The position numbers were made by a program, and so were the translations under genes. A DNA stretch of 64,000 nt, taken from positions 470,001 through 534,000 of the forward strand of contig NC_090160.1 in assembly GCF_017916325.1 (NCBI RefSeq), in the 5' to 3' direction. The notes under the pieces are model-generated. The model ran no database searches. It was not told the DNA's origin and was given only the letters and a program-made list of their open reading frames with translations. This DNA comes from Leishmania martiniquensis (Eukaryota > Euglenozoa > Kinetoplastea > Trypanosomatida > Trypanosomatidae). This document shows, in pieces, positions 46,165 through 54,493 of the stretch (within the stretch, counting starts at the first letter, position 1; each line of letters starts with the position of its first letter).

Positions 46165-46419
46165 TTAGCGCCGGTGCGGCGCGGACATCTGCAGTGGCCC
46201 CATGATTTGCATCGTGCCTGTCACAGGTACGCTGTAGGGAATAAGGTCGTCTATGAGGTCGATGTGGGAGAGGATCATGCGACGGCAGCAGTAGCGATCC
46301 AGGTGCAGCGCGTCCAGGGCCTCGGCCTCCGTGTAGTCCTGATCCAAGAGCCACTGATATTGCTCGTACAGGTGGCCGACCACCTTACCACACGAGTAGC
46401 AACGCACAGGGATAATCAT
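46165..46419 (-). CDS. RPB10: RPB10 subunit of RNA polymerases I, II and III
   Basis: The 84-residue protein starts [20 protein letters not shown] and continues with [20 protein letters not shown], both family-defining segments. Zinc ligands C7, C10, C44 and C45 are present in the usual positions. RPB10 is a small shared subunit of the polymerase core assembly platform, with the RPB3/RPB11-type subunits. The family core ends near residue 62; the remaining 22 residues ([20 protein letters not shown]) are an extension beyond the usual length of about 65-71. Trypanosomatids have been described as having isoforms of several small shared subunits; I cannot tell which isoform this is. An open frame upstream of 46419 is rejected because it lies in UTR sequence containing a TATA-repeat and a pyrimidine tract. 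Confidence 0.92.
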   Translation of the reverse strand: MIIPVRCYSCGKVVGHLYEQYQWLLDQDYTEAEALDALHLDRYCCRRMILSHIDLIDDLIPYSVPVTGTMQIMGPLQMSAPHRR

Positions 46420-46452
46420 TATGTGAGCCTCTCTCTCTGTACGTGTCCGCTC

Positions 46453-46467
46453 TATATAAATATATAT
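46453..46467. repeat. TA-rich element in the RPB10 5' UTR
   Basis: TATATAAATATATAT lies 34-48 nt upstream of the RPB10 ATG, between the acceptor at 46497 and the start codon, and so is within the predicted 5' UTR. Confidence 0.7.
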
Positions 46468-46496
46468 CACTGCGAGAGGAGTATGGCGTGCAGCGA

Positions 46497-46529
46497 CTCG
46501 GTCAGAGAAGAGCAAAAAAAGGGGGGTTG
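46497..46529 (-). promoter_or_regulatory. Polypyrimidine tract and acceptor for RPB10
   Basis: The minus strand reads CCCCCCTTTTTTTGCTCTTC, then TCTGACCGAG with the AG at 46497. The predicted 5' UTR is 77 nt. Confidence 0.65.
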
Positions 46530-47527
46530 ATGTGAGCTCGAAGGCGCAGGAGGAAGATGGGTGCGCGGAAGACAGATACGGACATCCACTCCAACACCTC
46601 CTTTGCCAACCTCCCATCCGCTCCAAGCAGGCACCACCACCGCCGAGTCGACAGCGCACATGAAAGAAAGTGCGGTGAGCGTTGATCAGTGCATGCGGTG
46701 CACAGAACGAGGAGGAGGAGGAAAGATGCAGAGAATACGCGAGATGGTGGCAAAGCATTCCTTGTGGGTTGGCGGGCGTGCAAGTGAGTTCGAGGGGCAC
46801 TCGCACGCAGAGATGCGACTGAGAACGAAGCGGGCGAGAGCCACGCACACGCTTCCCGTCACCCTTTCTCACCATAAGAGAAGAGTCCCCCACCCGCGCC
46901 CATCTCTCTCTCTCGCGCGCGCCCCGCCTCCCTCTGTGCAGGTACGTGAAGCTCCTTGGACCTTAGCACACGTCACGCCATGTTCTCCTTCCGTTGCAAG
47001 CCGGCGGTGTCATGCACCGTCGCTTACAACGCCCAAGGGGCGCGCCCATGCGGATAAGGGATGCGGCTCTTCTGGACGCACCTCGCTCAGGTCCGTCCGC
47101 ATCCCCCACCCGCCCTTTTCCACTTCCTCTGGTCCATTCACATTTCCGTTGTGCTTAACTGCCTTTCTGAGGCCTTCGAACGGCCGCAGAGACTTCAAAC
47201 AGCAGTGTGCTCCCCGTCCCTCTCCTCCAACCCACACACGCACGCACACTTACACATACGCGCACGCGTATGGGACTGAGGTCGGTGCCTACTCACCATG
47301 CCTTGCTCCTCCCTTCCCCTCCTGACATCGTCTATGAGCCGGACAACCAGAGAGCATGGAAGAGAGAAGAGGAGGAAGAGGGGGGCGACTCAGTGATGCA
47401 AGCATGCATACATGCATGCACCTCTACCAGCGCCAGCAGGCGCACATCCCGAGGTGCTCGACTACCGCGTGGCTGTATGCGTGCATGTGTGTCGCCATCA
47501 CTGCCATCAGCCATACCTTCACAGTCT

Positions 47528-48481
47528 CTATAAGAAATAGTCCGGTGTCTTCTTCGACACCTGCGCTTCCCCACGTCTCGGCGCCGGGTCGAACTGAAAG
47601 AAGCACTTGTTCATGTGCTCATCAAGCTCCAGCAGCCCAGCGAGGTTGCCGCAGCGGTAGCAGTAGTTTGGTGCGCTGAAGACCGTGACGAGCTGATCCT
47701 GGTGCGTCCAGCTGTAGCCATCCATGACAAGCTGATGCGCACGAGCGATCGTCTTGATCTTGTTGTTGTGGCAGAAGCCTTCGGTGACTCCTTGGCCGAA
47801 GGTGAAGCCCGCACCACGGGGACTGATGCCCCAGCCATCACGATCGTCCGGGTCCGACCACAGTAAATCGCACATCGGCCCCTCGTGTGGAACTTCCTGC
47901 ACGCGATCGAGGTTTCGGATGTGGCTAAACGTGTCGACCGTCGGCGAGAGGCCACCGTGGAGGCAGAAAATGTCGTTCTCAACCAACGCTGTCAGTGGCA
48001 AGTAGTCGAACAGATCCGTGAAGATGGTCCAGACGTTGGCGCTGCCGTACTTGCGAATGCACTCATCGTAGAAGCCGTACACCTGCGTAATTTGGCGCGA
48101 CTCGTGGTTGCCGCGGAGAAGATGCAGTCGCTGGGGGTATCGCAGCTTGTAGAGGAGAAGCAGCGTCACCGTCTCGACGCTGTAGTAGCCACGGTCCACG
48201 TAGTCACCCATGAACAGATAATTTGTGTCCGGTGGAAGTCCGCCGATCTTGAAAAGCTCCAGGAGGTCGTGAAACTGGCCGTGCACGTCACCGCACACCG
48301 TGACGGGCGCCCGGACCACGTGCACGTTGTTCTCCTTCCCCAGCACCTCCTTCACCTTCTCGCAGAGCCGCGCCACCTGCTGCTCGCTGAGTGGCTTGCA
48401 CTGAATGACGTGCTGAATCATCTCGTCCAAGTCCAGCGTGCTGCTCGACCCCACCGCCGATCCACCACCGATCGTCGCCAT
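47528..48481 (-). CDS. Serine/threonine protein phosphatase PP2A catalytic subunit
   Basis: The protein has 317 residues. All metallophosphatase motifs are intact: GDVHGQF (D65, H67), GDYVDRG (D93) and RGNHES (N125, H126), then [16 protein letters not shown] and [10 protein letters not shown]. The C terminus TPDYFL is the PP2A-type tail, which includes the Tyr and Leu residues that are phosphorylated and carboxymethylated in other eukaryotes. This favours PP2A over PP4 or PP6. The N-terminal 15-20 residues ([17 protein letters not shown]) are slightly longer than in human PP2A-C (309 residues). The subunit works with an A scaffold and B regulators in cell-cycle and signalling control. The ATG at 48481 follows an acceptor at 48584; a 6-codon upstream ORF lies in the 5' UTR. 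Confidence 0.95.
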   Translation of the reverse strand: MATIGGGSAVGSSSTLDLDEMIQHVIQCKPLSEQQVARLCEKVKEVLGKENNVHVVRAPVTVCGDVHGQFHDLLELFKIGGLPPDTNYLFMGDYVDRGYYSVETVTLLLLYKLRYPQRLHLLRGNHESRQITQVYGFYDECIRKYGSANVWTIFTDLFDYLPLTALVENDIFCLHGGLSPTVDTFSHIRNLDRVQEVPHEGPMCDLLWSDPDDRDGWGISPRGAGFTFGQGVTEGFCHNNKIKTIARAHQLVMDGYSWTHQDQLVTVFSAPNYCYRCGNLAGLLELDEHMNKCFFQFDPAPRRGEAQVSKKTPDYFL

Positions 48482-48498
48482 GATGCTGACGAAGTCGA

Positions 48499-48519
48499 TC
48501 ACCGCGGCCAATTTCGCAT
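48499..48519 (-). promoter_or_regulatory. Six-codon upstream ORF in the PP2A-C 5' UTR
   Basis: ATG at 48519 opens a frame of six codons (MRNWPR) ending in TGA at 48499-48501, 17 nt before the main start. It lies between the acceptor and the CDS, so scanning ribosomes would meet it first. Confidence 0.55.
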
Positions 48520-48583
48520 TCGTCTCTCTCCCTCGACGTAGCGGCAGCGCCACGCACCTCGAGCGAGTCAATGAAGATGCGAG

Positions 48584-48601
48584 CTTAAGGGGGGAGGGGG
48601 G
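48584..48601 (-). promoter_or_regulatory. Polypyrimidine tract and TTAAG acceptor for PP2A-C
   Basis: The minus strand reads CCCCCCTCCCCCCTTAAG with the AG at 48584, giving a 5' UTR of about 102 nt. Confidence 0.6.
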
Positions 48602-48638
48602 TAATTGGAGAAGGGAGCGCGCACTTCGAGCTCCGCTC

Positions 48639-48653
48639 TATATATATATATAT
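48639..48653. repeat. TA microsatellite upstream of PP2A-C
   Basis: A 15-base alternating TA tract lies 38-52 nt upstream of the pyrimidine tract of PP2A-C. Confidence 0.8.
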
Positions 48654-49500
48654 TCCTAAATGTATTCGGGTAAATATATCCCTGTGCGCGTATGCACGTG
48701 GCCGATCTGTCTCGGGTAGGGCTCGCAGAGGAGGAGCAAAGGACCGCTCGCGAGTGCGTGTGCGTGTACTTCTGTGTGTAGCTGTGCCCCTCAATGGAGA
48801 GGCCGACGCGAAAGGGAAGGAGAAGGGCAAGACGTCCCTTGCCGGTCAGTAACCGTTCTAAAAAAATGAGAGGGGGGAGGGGGGAGGAGCAACCGTGCGT
48901 GGCGTATATTTTTTTTTTGATTTTTGGGCGAGTGGCTGTATGAGGAGAGAGAAGAGGGGTGAGCAGAGAGGGGAGAGATGTCGTGAGAGAGGCGTGTGTT
49001 CAGAGAGAAGGGGCACAAGCTGCGCGACTTGACTCGTAGATGGGATCGCTATAGTCTCTGTGTGTCCTCGTCTTGTACGCCTCCGTCGGCTCTCGTGTCT
49101 TGGCCAAGAAAAGGCGGCATGACGAAGCGCCTCGCAGGGGCCCCCTTAGCGTCCTCGTGAGCCGTCTGTGAGTGCGCGTGTGTGTCCGTCTGTCTGACTG
49201 TCTGTGGCTGGCGTGGAGTGAAAAATGCGGCAGTGGGAGGCGTCAAACGCTGGGAGGAGAGAGGGAGCAAAGCGAAGAGCCGCTACGGAGACCGTCGCCC
49301 GTTGAACATCACGCACAGCCATGCGCGCCGACACATCAACGAGCACGTCCACCGAGCCCAGGGCGACCTTGACGGCCGCCACCACTACCCACGTGATGAC
49401 AGTGCCCTCCCTCCTCGCCTCCCTCTCTCTCTAAGCGGGCCACCTTCACATTCCTTCGACACTATCCCACCCACTTGGTCTCTTTTTTTTTGGCGCTCGA

Positions 49501-52500
49501 TTAGCAGCAGCAGCTGAGCAGCTCGAGGAGGGCCGACGCCGCGTACACGAGCATGTCCGCATCCGGTGGCACTATCGCATCGGCACGCATGTGGCTGATC
49601 GTAGAAGCGGCGGAAGGGTGCCGCGGCAGTCCCTCCTCACCAACACCGTCCAAGCGCATGCGCTGCAGCGGATAGACCCAAAGCGCCTTGGCCAGAGCGC
49701 CGAACAAACTCTCTATGCAGTCCGCCAGGCGCTTGCTGTTGCAGATGCGCCGGCGTGACATCCAGTAGCGCCGCAGCACTGCCGGCAGCACGCTCACAAC
49801 GAGTGCCCCGTTCGTGCTGGACCCAGTAATGTTGCCACCTCGCCAAAGCGTAGAGTTGGACGACGCCAAGCGGTAGGAGAGAGTGCTGGCAGCGGCGCAG
49901 TAGTCCACCAGCGCGTCTCCGTAGAACTCGCACATGTCCATCGCGGCTTCGTCGGTCAGGACGAGGTACAGCTCGCGGCGGAGATCGTTGATCATGAGCT
50001 GCCGTTCCGCCACGTCAGGGACTGCAGCAGTCAGTGCGGCTCTGTTGCTACCACAGCCGTTGCCAGCTCTCCCAACCTCCACGTGGGCGCCAAATCCGCG
50101 CGCCGCCTCGGCCTTCGCCCCAGCCCTTTTCTTCGCGCTGTACACCTCTAGCGCTTCCTGTAACGGTGGAACAAGTGCGTACTCGACGATATATTCGGCA
50201 GGCCATGCGGCACCCAGCATAATCTCGTCGCATGCCAGAGGTGTGATGCGGCACCCACGGTGGGCATGACGCAGTGCGGCGTGCGGCGTCAACTCCTCCA
50301 GCGATGCGCCGAAGTAGGAGGCAGCGTCGTTGCCCGGGGCGGAGGAAGGGTAAGTGAAGCGGCACAGCCGGAGCGCCTCTTTGCCCCTTTCGTTGAGGCT
50401 GCACCGCCGCATAGTGCTCGACTCCGCTTCTGGCGCAACCGCCACCGCTCTACAGGCGCGGGGCCGCAGCAACACGCACGGCTGTCGCACATACATCTGT
50501 ACACTATCCTCACCGTCCTCGGAGCGTACCGTCGCGAGTAGTGCTTCTGAGCGGGCAGAGATAGTGCAGAAGCCACAGTCTCCGCTGGCGGCATCCGTCG
50601 GCCGCAGCGCATCCTCACCCGTGCCAGGCGGCCACGCCTCGTCGCCTTCCATCACCCACAGGCGGTGCACCTCAGGGTTGAGTGGCGGGGTGAAGGGCAC
50701 CTCAGCATCGAAGTAAAAGAGAGACGAGGCGTCGACACCGTTCACGAGGCGCCGCAGCACGGCCAGCGCCCTCTTGCGCCCCACCGAGCATAGGCGCCTC
50801 TCATCTTTCTCTGTGCTGGGCGCCACGAGCACCACGTTGGGCGGCAGCAGGAGAGAGAAGAGCGGTAGCGCGCACTCCTGATCCAGCCGCCCCATCCACG
50901 TAGTCAGACCACTCCAGAGGGCCCTCTCGCGAGCAGTCGCGGCGGCAAACATGCGCCAGGTTTCGGGATGCTCCATGTTGGCACCGCCTGCCCTGCACGC
51001 ACTTCCCTCGCTGTCATGAGCCGTCTCCTCCTCCTCCTCCTCATACCCGCCATACCGCAACGGTCGAAGGAGCTCCAGGCACCGAGAGCGCCACCGCTCA
51101 CACACGAAGTGCAGCTCTGCCCTGTACGCGGCGTCCAAGCGAAGAAGCGTGCTCTCTGTCTCTTCCACAGGAAAGAGTTCCCACGGCAGGCGATGCATCA
51201 GCGGATAGGGCTCAGGTGTGAGCGTCTCTTCCGTGGCGGCAGAAGTGAGGTTCTCTGCGCCCAAAGGCAAGAGCGCGTGCACCGGAAATGGAGCAGTCTC
51301 ATTCGTCTCTGGCGCTCTGTCGCCCTGGCCGTGATTAGACAGACAAACGGCCCTCGCTCCGTCCCCGCGTGGCTGCATCTCACAAGTCGACAGAGGCGGT
51401 GGCGCAGTACCATGTGGCCCGCTCGCCGGGCCCGGCAACGGCCGGCGTTGTTGAGTCCCAAGCACCACCCCCATCTCCTCCGTGCGCATCAGGCACGGCG
51501 GTGGCTTCGTCGAATCCGCAGCAGCGGCGGCAAGAGGGCCATCTGGCACTGCCTCGAAGCCGTGCCAGGACCAAATATCCCAGAGGGACGCAATGCGCAG
51601 GTTCACCACGCGCTCCGTCGGCGGGCGGCATACCGTCACCGTCTTGGCGCCAGACTCGCTGTCGGTGTGAATGCCATAGAGGAGATCAAAGTCCACCACG
51701 CAGTGCACGGGCGGCAGTGACCGCAGCGAGGCTCGCGGGGCCGGTGTTGTTGGCGCCGCCTCATCCCTGCACCACAGCACGCCCTTCGTGAGCTTGCTGG
51801 GGCACACGAGGAGAGTCACGACCGTTCTAGGAGCGGCGACCGCTGTTACCCCACTCATGAGCGAAGGCGGCGACATGGCCTCACCGGCAAGGCCGCCACT
51901 GCCGTAGCCCTCGCTGCTGGCACTGCGCAAGTTGACACGCAGCATGTGCCGCGGCATATACCACCCACTGACCTCCAGGCCCTGTGCCGCGAAATACTCC
52001 ACCGAGACGGGCAGGAAGGCCAGCCGCGTGGCAGGGCCGGTCATGGCGGCGAGGAAGGACGCCACGCAGAAGCCACTGGACGGCCGCAGCAGTGTCAGAA
52101 GCTCTCTGTAGCTGACCATGGACGGTGCATCGGTGCCGCTGCTGCCCTGCGTCCCATCGGCACCAGACATGACGTGCGCGCTTGATCGCCGGACGAACGT
52201 GGCGAGGGCCGTGCCGGTTGGTGTGTCGTCCTGCAGTCTCGCGAGCTTCAGCGGCGCGCACAGCTCATCAACGACTGGCGCCGGGATGAGCACTTGCATG
52301 GGGCGGTGCTGGGGGTACACCCGGCCCCCTGAGCCCGTCGCCTCCTTCCGAATAGCCTTGGCGTCATCGACGTACTCGAGCCATGACGAGTACGGCGAAC
52401 CGCCAGCACGGTCGTCGCTCGTGGTGCTCTGATGACGCTCTACCGACGGCGGCAACGCTCTCTTGCGACCACTGTCTGCATCGCTGGCATGTGCGAGGGA

Positions 52501-53685
52501 GTTCAGCAGAACAGGTATGTGCTCTTGCATGACTGCAGCTGCCACGCTGGCATCTTCGTAGCCCCACGCTGCGCGGAGATGGGTAACGGGCGCCGCCCTT
52601 ACCATCTCTGCCGTTCCTGTCGCCACGCCGTCCACGTCCCAGTCGCCGTCATGCAGCAGCTGCAGCTTCCCGAGAACGTTCAAGGGCGTGAGGAGAGCCA
52701 GGTAAATCACCTCCCTCTGCCTCTCTTCCAGAGTATTTATCCACCCCAGCAGCGCCTTGAGAGTGGCATCGCTCTTGAGGCCTGGACTGATCTCCGACAG
52801 GATCTGGCGAAGTGGCAGCCACCCACGCGAAGCAAGGTGCTGCTCCGGTGTGCTGCAACCCTTCGCCGCACTCCGGGCGGGCGAGACAAGGCGAAGATGT
52901 CGCACCGTCTTGTCGTAAAGAATGGCGAGCGCCCGAGCAGGGACCTTGGCCAGGTCCAAGAGCTGTTCCGCCGACTCGGCCTCCGCGCTCGTGCCACTCA
53001 CAGCCGTGGCGCCCTGCCCGGCAGGCCCTGCGCCTGGAACCGGCGCTGGCAGAAGGGGGCGGCTGCCGCTTTGGTCAGCAGCACTGAGCCCGGTCGAGAT
53101 CGACGCTGCGCTATTAGCGGTGGTCAAAATGGAAGCAGCCGTACTGGCACCCGCATCGCCGTTCTCTGTGTCGCCTCCGTGATCTCTGGAGAGTGCTCTG
53201 TGCTGTTCCAGCTCCTGTATGCATCGCACGAAAAAAGGTAGAATCTCGTCCCATGACTTCTGGAAGCCGTCGGGCAGCAGCACCTGCCTGCCTAAGTGAG
53301 CCTTCCATTTGGACTCCGCCACTCGCAGCTGTTGGACGGTGTAAGGCGGCGCTTCTGCCTCCTCCACAACTCGTCTTTGGCGTGCCTGTGTGCGGCGCAG
53401 ATACTCCAGCGCCAGGCGCCTGTGGCCCCAGAGGTACGACATGGCCTCAGCGCACTTGCCTGGAGTGTCGTACGCTGGCAGCGTGGCGAGATACAACGCG
53501 GCGGCCATCTTGATGACGAAACGGCCGCGACGCCGATGCGCCATATTGTTTCGACTCCTCACCTCCAAGTCGGCCGGTGCCGGAAAGTTATAGCGGCTTG
53601 TCACCGAGTCCGCCTCGATCACGACGGGCCTCGTCGGCACCTCCATCTCCTTGACCGAGGCTGGCGCTACCTCGTCCTGCAGCAT
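49501..53685 (-). CDS. Dicer-like protein with C-terminal RNase III domain
   Basis: The protein has 1,394 residues. The C-terminal 145 residues hold an RNase III domain: CEFYGDALVDY (1252-1262), the counterpart of the LEFLGDA signature, and SKRLADCIESLFGAL (1317-1331). Catalytic acids E1253, D1257, D1322 and E1325 are all present with family spacing. Residues 1142-1186 (GCRITPLACDEIMLGAAWPA, then EYIVEYALVPPLQEALEVY) resemble the linker before RNase III in Dicers. Near the N terminus, RRRGRFVIKMAAALYLATLP through PGKCAEAMSYLWGHRRLALE (51-94) looks like a second RNase III fold without the acidic signature. No helicase is visible, as is known for trypanosomatid Dicer-likes. Dicers cut long dsRNA into siRNAs. 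DCL1 and DCL2 cannot be told apart here. An editing-type RNase III is unlikely at this size. The ATG at 53685 follows the acceptor at 53822; an out-of-frame ATG lies 13 nt upstream. Confidence 0.72.
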   Translation of the reverse strand: MLQDEVAPASVKEMEVPTRPVVIEADSVTSRYNFPAPADLEVRSRNNMAHRRRGRFVIKMAAALYLATLPAYDTPGKCAEAMSYLWGHRRLALEYLRRTQARQRRVVEEAEAPPYTVQQLRVAESKWKAHLGRQVLLPDGFQKSWDEILPFFVRCIQELEQHRALSRDHGGDTENGDAGASTAASILTTANSAASISTGLSAADQSGSRPLLPAPVPGAGPAGQGATAVSGTSAEAESAEQLLDLAKVPARALAILYDKTVRHLRLVSPARSAAKGCSTPEQHLASRGWLPLRQILSEISPGLKSDATLKALLGWINTLEERQREVIYLALLTPLNVLGKLQLLHDGDWDVDGVATGTAEMVRAAPVTHLRAAWGYEDASVAAAVMQEHIPVLLNSLAHASDADSGRKRALPPSVERHQSTTSDDRAGGSPYSSWLEYVDDAKAIRKEATGSGGRVYPQHRPMQVLIPAPVVDELCAPLKLARLQDDTPTGTALATFVRRSSAHVMSGADGTQGSSGTDAPSMVSYRELLTLLRPSSGFCVASFLAAMTGPATRLAFLPVSVEYFAAQGLEVSGWYMPRHMLRVNLRSASSEGYGSGGLAGEAMSPPSLMSGVTAVAAPRTVVTLLVCPSKLTKGVLWCRDEAAPTTPAPRASLRSLPPVHCVVDFDLLYGIHTDSESGAKTVTVCRPPTERVVNLRIASLWDIWSWHGFEAVPDGPLAAAAADSTKPPPCLMRTEEMGVVLGTQQRRPLPGPASGPHGTAPPPLSTCEMQPRGDGARAVCLSNHGQGDRAPETNETAPFPVHALLPLGAENLTSAATEETLTPEPYPLMHRLPWELFPVEETESTLLRLDAAYRAELHFVCERWRSRCLELLRPLRYGGYEEEEEETAHDSEGSACRAGGANMEHPETWRMFAAATARERALWSGLTTWMGRLDQECALPLFSLLLPPNVVLVAPSTEKDERRLCSVGRKRALAVLRRLVNGVDASSLFYFDAEVPFTPPLNPEVHRLWVMEGDEAWPPGTGEDALRPTDAASGDCGFCTISARSEALLATVRSEDGEDSVQMYVRQPCVLLRPRACRAVAVAPEAESSTMRRCSLNERGKEALRLCRFTYPSSAPGNDAASYFGASLEELTPHAALRHAHRGCRITPLACDEIMLGAAWPAEYIVEYALVPPLQEALEVYSAKKRAGAKAEAARGFGAHVEVGRAGNGCGSNRAALTAAVPDVAERQLMINDLRRELYLVLTDEAAMDMCEFYGDALVDYCAAASTLSYRLASSNSTLWRGGNITGSSTNGALVVSVLPAVLRRYWMSRRRICNSKRLADCIESLFGALAKALWVYPLQRMRLDGVGEEGLPRHPSAASTISHMRADAIVPPDADMLVYAASALLELLSCCC

Positions 53686-53821
53686 CTCCCACACACATGG
53701 GCGCACGAATCGGCGAGAAGGGCGATATCCACGGCGAACGATAAACGAAGAGCGATGGGGACTATAGGCTCCCCCAACGAGGCAGATCGACTCCTCCACG
53801 GTGGCTTTTCCGTGTCGGCGG

Positions 53822-53838
53822 CTGTGGGGAGGGGGGAG
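53822..53838 (-). promoter_or_regulatory. Polypyrimidine tract and CACAG acceptor for the Dicer-like gene
   Basis: The minus strand reads CTCCCCCCTCCCCACAG with the AG at 53822. It gives a 136-nt 5' UTR and argues against extending the reading frame to 54513. Confidence 0.7.
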
Positions 53839-54421
53839 TCGAGCGGGTCGAGCGGGTGCCTCCCTGTCGAAGAGAGATGGTGACGCTGGTGTACGAATCG
53901 CTCTGTCCCGGAGGAGAGCGACCCGGCCAACGCACCAGCAGCAAGTGGCAGAGATGCGTAGGCAGAGAGGGAAAAAATGAAGTGGGTTGGACAGCGAAGA
54001 GGGACAGCGGAGCCGCATGGAAGCGAGGGAGGCCACACACACACAGAGAGAGATGCAGAGAGGAGGAAGGCGAAGGAGCGGCCACGAGTGTGCCTCCCCA
54101 TCTAAGAGCGCAGAGGAAAGGAGGCAGCGAAACTGTCGCCGCCAACACCAACACCGCCTCTCTCTCCGCCCCCACCTGCTCGCCCACTCGCTCTCTCTCC
54201 CAACGCAAAGCTGCACGCATCCCCTTTGGGGGGAGGGAGGGGAGGGGTAGACGGCTAACAGGCCGTTCAAAGCTTGTAAAGGTATTAGGCCGAGGGAGCA
54301 GCTGAGCATGAGGGTATACCCCCAGTTCCCCCGTCCTCCGTGCACACTTACACAGCAACACAAACGAAAGGCAAAGGGTGGCTGGCCTGCAGTATCCACA
54401 CATATCTGTCTCCACGTCCTC

Positions 54422-54442
54422 TTTTTTTTTGGGGGGGGGGGG
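54422..54442. repeat. T9-G12 double homopolymer
   Basis: Nine T followed at once by twelve G on the plus strand, 50-70 nt past the SLX1 stop codon. Length is likely variable and prone to sequencing error. Confidence 0.85.
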
Positions 54443-54493
54443 TAAAGAGAGGGGGGGCTCCCCTTCTCCCTCTCGATGGCATCAGTCTCGCGC

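Larger units (their letters stand above)
46420..47527. other. Intercistronic region, PP2A-C to RPB10
   Basis: About 1.1 kb with no convincing gene. It holds the RPB10 acceptor and TA-rich element and short CA runs at 47225-47260. The 254-codon plus-strand ORF at 46561-47325 lacks recognisable motifs. Confidence 0.65.
48482..49500. other. Intercistronic region, Dicer-like gene to PP2A-C
   Basis: About 1.0 kb. Apart from the PP2A-C acceptor, uORF and TA tract, it holds A/T homopolymer runs (T8 near 48910, T8 near 49486) and purine-rich plus-strand stretches at 48870-48890 and 48945-49010. No gene was seen. Confidence 0.65.
53686..54493. other. Intercistronic region, SLX1 to Dicer-like gene
   Basis: About 810 bp. 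It holds the Dicer-like acceptor, GA-rich stretches at 54040-54080 and a T9G12 homopolymer pair (54422-54442). The long open frame that extends upstream from the Dicer-like gene through this region is UTR and pyrimidine-tract sequence. Confidence 0.65.

Noticed and set aside
46420..46893. N-terminal extension of RPB10 to 242 residues.
   Set aside because: The family starts at MIIPVRC; the extension covers the acceptor, a TA-rich element and low-complexity sequence.
46561..47325. 254-codon plus-strand ORF between PP2A-C and RPB10.
   Set aside because: It is antisense to all neighbours, Pro/Thr/His/Arg-rich from repeats, and has no motif.
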